A DNA stretch of 64,000 bases. Source: Pempheris klunzingeri (taxonomy: Eukaryota; Chordata; Actinopteri; Acropomatiformes; Pempheridae). Shown here piece by piece: positions 58,255-64,000 of the stretch. The stretch is taken from the NCBI RefSeq assembly GCF_042242105.1, contig NC_092028.1:13749338-13813337 (forward strand). Reading direction: 5' to 3'. The notes below the pieces were generated by a model, which was not told where the DNA came from, ran no database searches, and worked only from the letters and a program-made list of their open reading frames with translations. Every line of letters starts with the position of its first letter. Within the stretch, counting starts at the first letter, position 1. The position numbers and the translations under genes are program-made.

Positions 58255-58578
58255 TACAATTGGTCAATTAATCAGTTAGTCAACTGACACAAAATTAATC
58301 TGCAACAATTTTGATAATAATCGTTTCAAGACAGCAAAAATCTTGAAACTTCACAGGCTTCAGCTTATCAGATGTGAATATTTGCTGTTTGTCTTAATTT
58401 TCTATGATTATAAACTGAATATCTTTGGGTTTTGGACTGTTGGTCCAAAAAAAGGACATGAGGATATCACCTCATTTTATTTTCCACAATTTTCTGACAT
58501 TTTAAAGAGCAGATAATTAATTGAGGCAATCATCAACATATTAGTGAATAATTAAAAATAATCATCAGTTGCAGCCCT
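58255..58578 (+). repeat. dispersed percomorph repeat family C
   Basis: Contains ATTAATCAGTTAGTCAACTG, TTTTGATAATAATCG, AAACTGAATATCTTTGGGTT, TTTTCTGACATTTTA and ends ATCATCAGTTGCAGCCCTGC, the order of a very common spiny-rayed fish repeat. Confidence 0.7.
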
Positions 58579-58936
58579 GCTTTTCAAACATTTCTGTCAC
58601 AATATAGGGAAATAAAACTTGCAGAAAATATGACTGTGCAGTTAAATTAATCGATAAAATGTGGAGTTTATTTTTTAGATAATGCAAATCTTTTACAGTG
58701 CAACGTCTCAGTATGCAGTGAAATCTGATGCTAGTGAAATATTGTGCTGTGCTGGGAGAATATAGACCTACATACAACATGGACACAGAAAAGGAAAGCA
58801 AACACAAGCCTCAAGTCAGTAATGAAAACAAACCAAAAAAAAAAAAAAACACCAAACCACCTGCCCAATCCTCCTTGTACAAGAACACAGAAGATTTACT
58901 GAATCTTGTCAGATAAGCGCACATACTTGCTCCTTA

Positions 58937-58938
<2 letters not shown>

Positions 58939-58970
<32 letters not shown>
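58939..58970. repeat. (GT)n microsatellite
   Basis: Sixteen GT units upstream of the ypel3 promoter. Confidence 0.9.
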
Positions 58971-58973
<3 letters not shown>

Positions 58974-59074
58974 GTGATCCCAAATCCAAAAGCAGGATAA
59001 TGACAGACCACTAACAGCATTTATGAGACTGCACCAACAATCAAGCTGATAGCCATAAAGGGCTCATGTGAAGT

Positions 59075-59128
59075 CCAATCTGATTGGTTGACCCACATTC
59101 TAGACGTCACCTCCTTCGCTCCCATTGG
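59075..59128. promoter_or_regulatory. ypel3 promoter cluster: CCAAT boxes and CRE-like half site
   Basis: CCAAT at 59075-59079, inverted CCAAT (ATTGG) at 59083-59087 and 59124-59128, with GACGTCAC at 59103-59110 between. The cluster precedes the CpG-rich first exon and suggests an NF-Y/CREB-type TATA-less promoter. Confidence 0.6.
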
Positions 59129-59199
59129 TCGAACGCGGTTTGTTTTGCACTCTCCACACTTCCTCCTCTGCGTGTTTTCATAAACAAACCACATTTTTC

Positions 59200-59508
59200 T
59201 CCCGCCGGGGGCCGCCGCACACTCATCCTGTCAGCCCGCCAGCATTGTCGGACTCCAGCTCCTGCCTCAGCGAAGGCCGTGGAGGAACTTTTAGACCTTG
59301 TGTCGGATTTTTTTTTTTAAAAAGAGACGCGGGTAAAAAAAAAAAAACGGGCTCCGCTGCAACAACCAGAGGCTGTCAGTGTTTGTCGTTATTGACTGAC
59401 CGTTGGCAGGAGTTGATACCGACCACATAGCTGCTTTAGTCGGATGCCTTTCGGCTGTCCCTCTCATCGGCCCGCTGTGTAGACTGTGAGGAGCATCGGT
59501 GTAATCAG
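59200..59508 (+). other. non-coding first exon of ypel3 (start approximate)
   Basis: CpG-rich sequence ending in AATCAG|gtgaga at 59508 and followed by an intron to 60694, just before the ypel3 ATG. The 5' end is a guess based on the promoter motifs at 59075-59128. Confidence 0.55.
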
Positions 59509-60696
59509 GTGAGACCACAGACACCGGGGAATATCCTGCAATGTGCATCCAGAGCTGCTGTTAGCTGCCGTTTGTTGTGGCAGTGAAGCTAGCCGGCTAA
59601 CGTTAAGCTAGCTGACGCGTTAAGCTAGCTGAGAGCTGAGGCTGGTTCCTGCTGCAGCCGACAGAGCTACGAGAGGCCGTTTGTGGGCTTTTGTGTCTTT
59701 ATTTAGCGACTGACAGACGGCCACCAGTGTTGGACGGTGGATAAATGGCGCAGCACACGTTGCACGGGCTTGAGTATTTGGGTTAACTAATTGCATCTAT
59801 TGTTCGTGCAAACTATTATCAACCAGGAAGCAGGCTGCCGGGTGAAATGTGTCCTAATCTCCCTGCAATCACAAGTCCCAGCTAATGTTCGTCTATAACA
59901 ATACATGCTGTGTCAAATATTACTTTGACTGCATGTTTGTTTTTGCACTGTGACATTAAGAACATACATGATTACAGCCTATCGTCTCCCAGGGCTTTAT
60001 TCATCTTCAATACAGATAAATCTGCAAGAATCTATGGAAGAACATTTCAGCTAGCGATATAAAACAATCACAGTAATTAAAAGCTATGAAACATGGTCAC
60101 ATGTTTTGGATGCAAAGTCTAAATTCTGACACATTAAGCCCAAGTGAGGAGGTAGTATTTTTGACTCAACACTTTAACTTAGTTTAATGTCATAATAATA
60201 CTTCTGACTCGCAGAAATAACTAAGTTTTCCTTAATTTTTGGGTGGGATTCATGGGTTTTGTAGTTTTTGATCAATCAGCTTGAGCAATAAAGTGTCAAG
60301 AGTTTGGTTTCTGTGGGCTCAGAGTCTGGTCTCATGATGCCTCACCTCCTTCCTTCTTTTAACTTCACTTAATCATATGTTCAAGACAAAAGCCAGCAAA
60401 TGATTTCTAAAGCTGTAACTGGCAAATACTAAATTCACTGTCAAAATTGATATTGTCTGATTGTTCCAGCTTCACAGATTATTAACATTTAAGACGGGTC
60501 AGGTTGTATTGGGAGGGGAAGCTTTGCAGTATTTAATTGGTATTATCAGATATGTAAAAACCTAATGAACTTCTGTCTGCATCAGTGTCCTTAACTTTGT
60601 CACTGATGGAGGTAAATGTAATTTATTGGACTGTATGCCTGCATCACTAACCTATGCATGACACCATGCTTCCTCCTACCTTCTTCCTCCTCAGAC

Positions 60697-63204
60697 ATGG
60701 TGAAGCTGACGAAGGCTAAGACGTTCCAGGCCTACCTGGACTCCTGCCACCGTCGCTACAGCTGTGTGCACTGCCGCGCCCATCTGGCCAACCATGACGA
60801 TCTTATCTCCAAGGTGATTACGCTGCCACTCTTTGGCTCATAGCACTGCTTTGTGGCTCTCACGCAGTGTAGAAAGTAGCTAAACTGGAAAATCTGGATC
60901 ATAGTTGGAAGACATTTTGGAAATATTTTCTAAAAGTTGTGTGGTGTTTGATCCGCATGTTTTTTTTGTTTTTTTTTGTCTGATTTCATTTTTCCTCCAT
61001 GTCTCCCAGTCTTTCCAAGGTAGCCAGGGCCGAGCCTACCTCTTCAACTCTGTGTGAGTATTTTATTTTGAAATAAATCTACATGTTGGCACATGCACAA
61101 TGAATGCACAATGTGCTTATGTACTTGTTTTAGGTTTCAGTCCTTTTTTTATCTCTAAAATCACTGTGTAGATGGGAAAAAAGTGACTCCACCAAATGCT
61201 ACAGTTGATTTATATTCATTGCAGTAAAAAAAACTTGAATATTCAGGGTTCATACAAAGTCTTGAATGTTTTGAAAATGTTTGATTTTAGCTGCCACATT
61301 TTCAAGCTTTGGAAAAGGCTTGAATTCATATATACTCTTTAAAAAGTGACTGATTTTCGTCATAGTCTGATGTTTCATCCACACAATCACTCACGTGAAT
61401 CCTAGAAAGCATTATATAATCATGATCAAAACATACAAATGAATTTAATACAAACTTTAGGTAAATTAAACAAAGTAACAAATGCATTAATAGCTGTGGA
61501 TATAAAGAAATCTGGAAATTTTGTTGGTTTAGATACCTTAAGAATCTGTATGAACCATGAATGTTCCTTTGTATTTACTCTTATTTGTTATCTCATCGTT
61601 TCAGATCAGTGTTTTAAGTATTTTTTTGAGTTTTAGAAGCAAAAAGAAACTGGTTTGTTTTCCCAACATATAATTCCTGCAATAGTCTAGTTCCCTCTGA
61701 AAGCAGATTCCCAGTATCAGATGTGTTTGTGCAACCCACATTGTCAACAGATAATTTAATTTGCTGTAGAGAGGACCTTGAAGCTGGGGGAGTTCACTTT
61801 AGTTGCGCTCCTCCTGGGTTAGTGGGTCACAAATACACAGGCGCTTAATCTAACTATATCAGCATCTGTAAACCCTGATGTGTTCACGTCAAGCTCTGGT
61901 CTAAATGGTTTCATGGAAAGGCCTCCTTTACATGACTCTGTGATGAACTTTTAAAAGAAGTTGGATGTTGGTCAGGGAGGAGCTGTTGTTTGATAGCAAT
62001 GCGTCTGGTTTCAGGGTGAACGTCGGCTGCGGTCCTGCGGAGGAGAGGCTGCTGCTCACAGGGCTTCACGCAGTAGCCGACATCTACTGTGAAAACTGTC
62101 ACACTACGCTGGGGTGGAAATATGTAAGTAAACCCCCCCCCCTCTACGAATAAGATAGTGGATTGTTGATCACTAAACTGGTTTTATGCTTGATGAAAGG
62201 GGTCAACATCATTCCCACAACGCTTACATATGGTGTAGGTTTTAATTTAGTACACCGCATGTGATCTGATCCTTTAATTTCACTCCACAACTGGGTTTAA
62301 ATTCCTTCATCCACTTTGTGATATAAAGTGATGATAAACTGCGCTTACTCTTATAAAACTCGACTTGCATCAGGTAATTTCTATTTTGCCAATTGTGATT
62401 ACTGGGTAGCATTTGCCATGTTTACCCATTTCTGAGCCTCTTTTACCTGGTTGCAACCAAATCGCCCTTAAAGGTGATTGGACAATATCACTACAAACGA
62501 CACTAGAACTCTCTTTCATACAATAACTGATATATCTGTTTATAGACATTACTGCATTTGCTTTCTTTCATTCACTGTGACTGAGAACAGCAATTAGATG
62601 CTGCACCGTAACCTTTTTTTCTTTAACTTATCATTATGAAGTAAGTTGATTACATGATGTAATGGATATAGAATAATGACACCGAAGGCACATAGATGGT
62701 TTCCCTTAAGCCTCGCTTTCACTATGCAATTCTGTCGGTGCAATTGAGTCTTGATTTGTGGCACAAAGGAAGCACATCAACCATTTTGCAACCAAACTGC
62801 CCTTCAAAATGGTATTCTTTGTGCTTCAGTAAATAAAACCATCGGTAACTAACACAACCTGCTCAGTTGTAAATAGAGTAATACAGGCAATAACACAGGC
62901 AACTGTTAGAGATGTGAAGTGATAATCTAGCTAAAAAACATACAACATAATATCAAGTTTAAAAGCTAAAATTTCAGTATTGCTGAAAGTTGAGTAAATG
63001 ACACATTTTGGAGTGTCTGCATATCCTTTTTTGAAACTCGTGCTGAGTAGTACATAATCACGGTCTGATCTGATGTATACTTGAATCTACTCTGTATATA
63101 CCGCCCTCCTACAGGAGCAAGCCTTTGAGCTGAGTCAGAAGTACAAGGAGGGGAAGTTTATCATCGAGCTGTCCCACATGATAAAAGACAACGGCTGGGA
63201 CTGA
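60697..63204 (+). CDS. ypel3: yippee-like 3 zinc-binding protein
   Basis: Small, highly conserved Yippee-domain protein; mammalian YPEL3 is nuclear and linked to growth arrest and senescence. Coding exons 60697-60813 (exon begins 60695), 61010-61053, 62015-62123 and 63115-63204 give 119 residues, the exact family length. The zinc-binding pattern C-x2-C-x52-C-x2-C is intact at Cys23, Cys26, Cys79 and Cys82. [15 protein letters not shown] and [20 protein letters not shown] are family hallmarks. The pair DDLISK and the terminal NGWD fit YPEL3 better than YPEL1/2 (ELISK, NGWE). It follows gdpd3 on the same strand, as in human. The ATG is two bases into the exon, so the 5'UTR is almost entirely in the upstream exon. 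No canonical AATAAA was found before the window end. Confidence 0.97.
61246..61557. mobile_element. small element with GGTTCATACA inverted ends in ypel3 intron 3
   Basis: GGTTCATACA at 61247-61256 and its inverse TGTATGAACC at 61547-61556; interior has AGTCTTGAATGTTTTGAAAA and CTTTGGAAAAGGCTTGAATT, words I associate with a common teleost repeat. No clear target duplication. Confidence 0.5.
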
Positions 63205-64000
63205 GAGGAAAACCTTCATCTTTCTCCATGACTTTTTCAAAAGTTGCATCCCTTCGACTTAAAAGGGTTCCAGTGTAGCTTCCTCATCCTGCGTACGAGC
63301 CATCGCTGTGCCACACTTTCACTTCGTACGGCTTTGCCAAGAATAGCATGTGATGCCTTATCTTCTGTTCTTCATGTTTTTCCAGCGACCACAACAACAC
63401 ATTTGCTGATATTGCTATCCCAATTGCTAGTTGTGCTGGGACATGGACTGAATGAGTGTAGGGTTTGTGTGTGAAAGACTGGGAGATGTAATCACACAGG
63501 CACGTGTGCATGTTGGATTTTAAAGCGTGAGTGATGAACCCCTTAACGGCAAACAGTCTCGCTCTGTGGGGGCGAGGCCGGTGCAAGTCAAATAATCTGA
63601 CCCTCCTCCACATCGGATGCAGGTAATTTGGGTTTTTTGGAGTGTAAGGTGCACATTTAAACATATCTGGCCCAAAATGAGTAAAATATTTCGGCCTGGT
63701 TAACCCAATAGATCATTTTTGAGTGATATAAGGGTTTTGGGAATGCGTAGAGCAGAGGGAGGGTTTGTTTTTTTATCAGTGAAATTGGTGTTTTTTATGG
63801 GAAGATCAGTAACACTTGTTAATATTTTGCCAGAGGCAATCAGGATGTTGAATTGGTAATGTTCAAACCCACGAATGTCTCCTGCAGGAATTCTTAAATT
63901 TGGAGTATGAGTGTCTTCTGCTTGTAGGTATTCATTTTAGTGTGTGTGTGTGTGCGGTGTGTATGCTGAGATGTCTTAAGCTGGATGGTGTTGAGAAGCA
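63205..64000 (+). other. ypel3 3'UTR, probably running past the window
   Basis: No AATAAA or ATTAAA was seen between the stop and the right edge, so the transcript end is probably outside. Confidence 0.5.

Larger units (their letters stand above)
55552..59199. other. interval between gdpd3 and ypel3
   Basis: AT-rich. Candidate gdpd3 poly(A) signals at about 56160 and 56538; a hairpin at 57813, repeat family C at 58255-58578 and (GT)n at 58939. No coding exon was recognised. Confidence 0.5.

Overview
The window is vertebrate nuclear DNA: intron-rich genes with GT-AG splice sites, CpG-rich first exons and many short dispersed repeats. The repeat types (several families I recognise from spiny-rayed fish genomes, a CACTG-ended MITE, a tRNA-like SINE remnant) and the compact layout point to a percomorph teleost. 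I rebuilt seven protein-coding genes exon by exon, checking reading phase at every junction; all seven joins stay open. The first gene is cut by the left window edge.

Layout, left to right: (1) atp2a1 (SERCA1 calcium pump), + strand, 1596-12007, lacking the exons for about the first 154 residues. (2) rabep2 (rabaptin-2), - strand, 20242-13643, convergent with atp2a1. (3) A gene I cannot name, - strand, 28819-23271: a 450-residue dynamin/EHD/sarcalumenin-like GTPase with two C-terminal membrane segments. (4) nudt9 (ADP-ribose pyrophosphatase), - strand, 34163-31388. (5) mapk3 (ERK1), + strand, 35257-43630, with a probable long spliced 3'UTR to about 48545, divergent from nudt9. (6) gdpd3 (glycerophosphodiester phosphodiesterase), + strand, 50383-55551. 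(7) ypel3 (yippee-like 3), + strand, non-coding exon ending at 59508, coding 60697-63204.

The genes do not form one pathway. Their order carries information: atp2a1/rabep2 (convergent) and mapk3-gdpd3-ypel3 (head to tail) keep the order and orientation of two separate blocks of human 16p11.2, here brought within 64 kb with nudt9 and the unnamed GTPase between them. The most unusual item is the unnamed GTPase, whose layout (N-terminal GTPase, C-terminal membrane hairpin, short basic tail) resembles membrane-shaping GTPases such as atlastin.

Non-coding sequence holds a TTAA-flanked piggyBac-like MITE in gdpd3, two copies of a CACTG-ended MITE, an antisense LINE reverse-transcriptase remnant in atp2a1, several dispersed repeat families, and GT/CA microsatellites that repeatedly sit against splice sites. 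Promoter-type signals include a ZNF143-like site upstream of the GTPase gene, a perfect CRE upstream of nudt9 and CCAAT boxes upstream of ypel3. No CRISPR, rRNA, tRNA gene, plasmid or phage features were seen.
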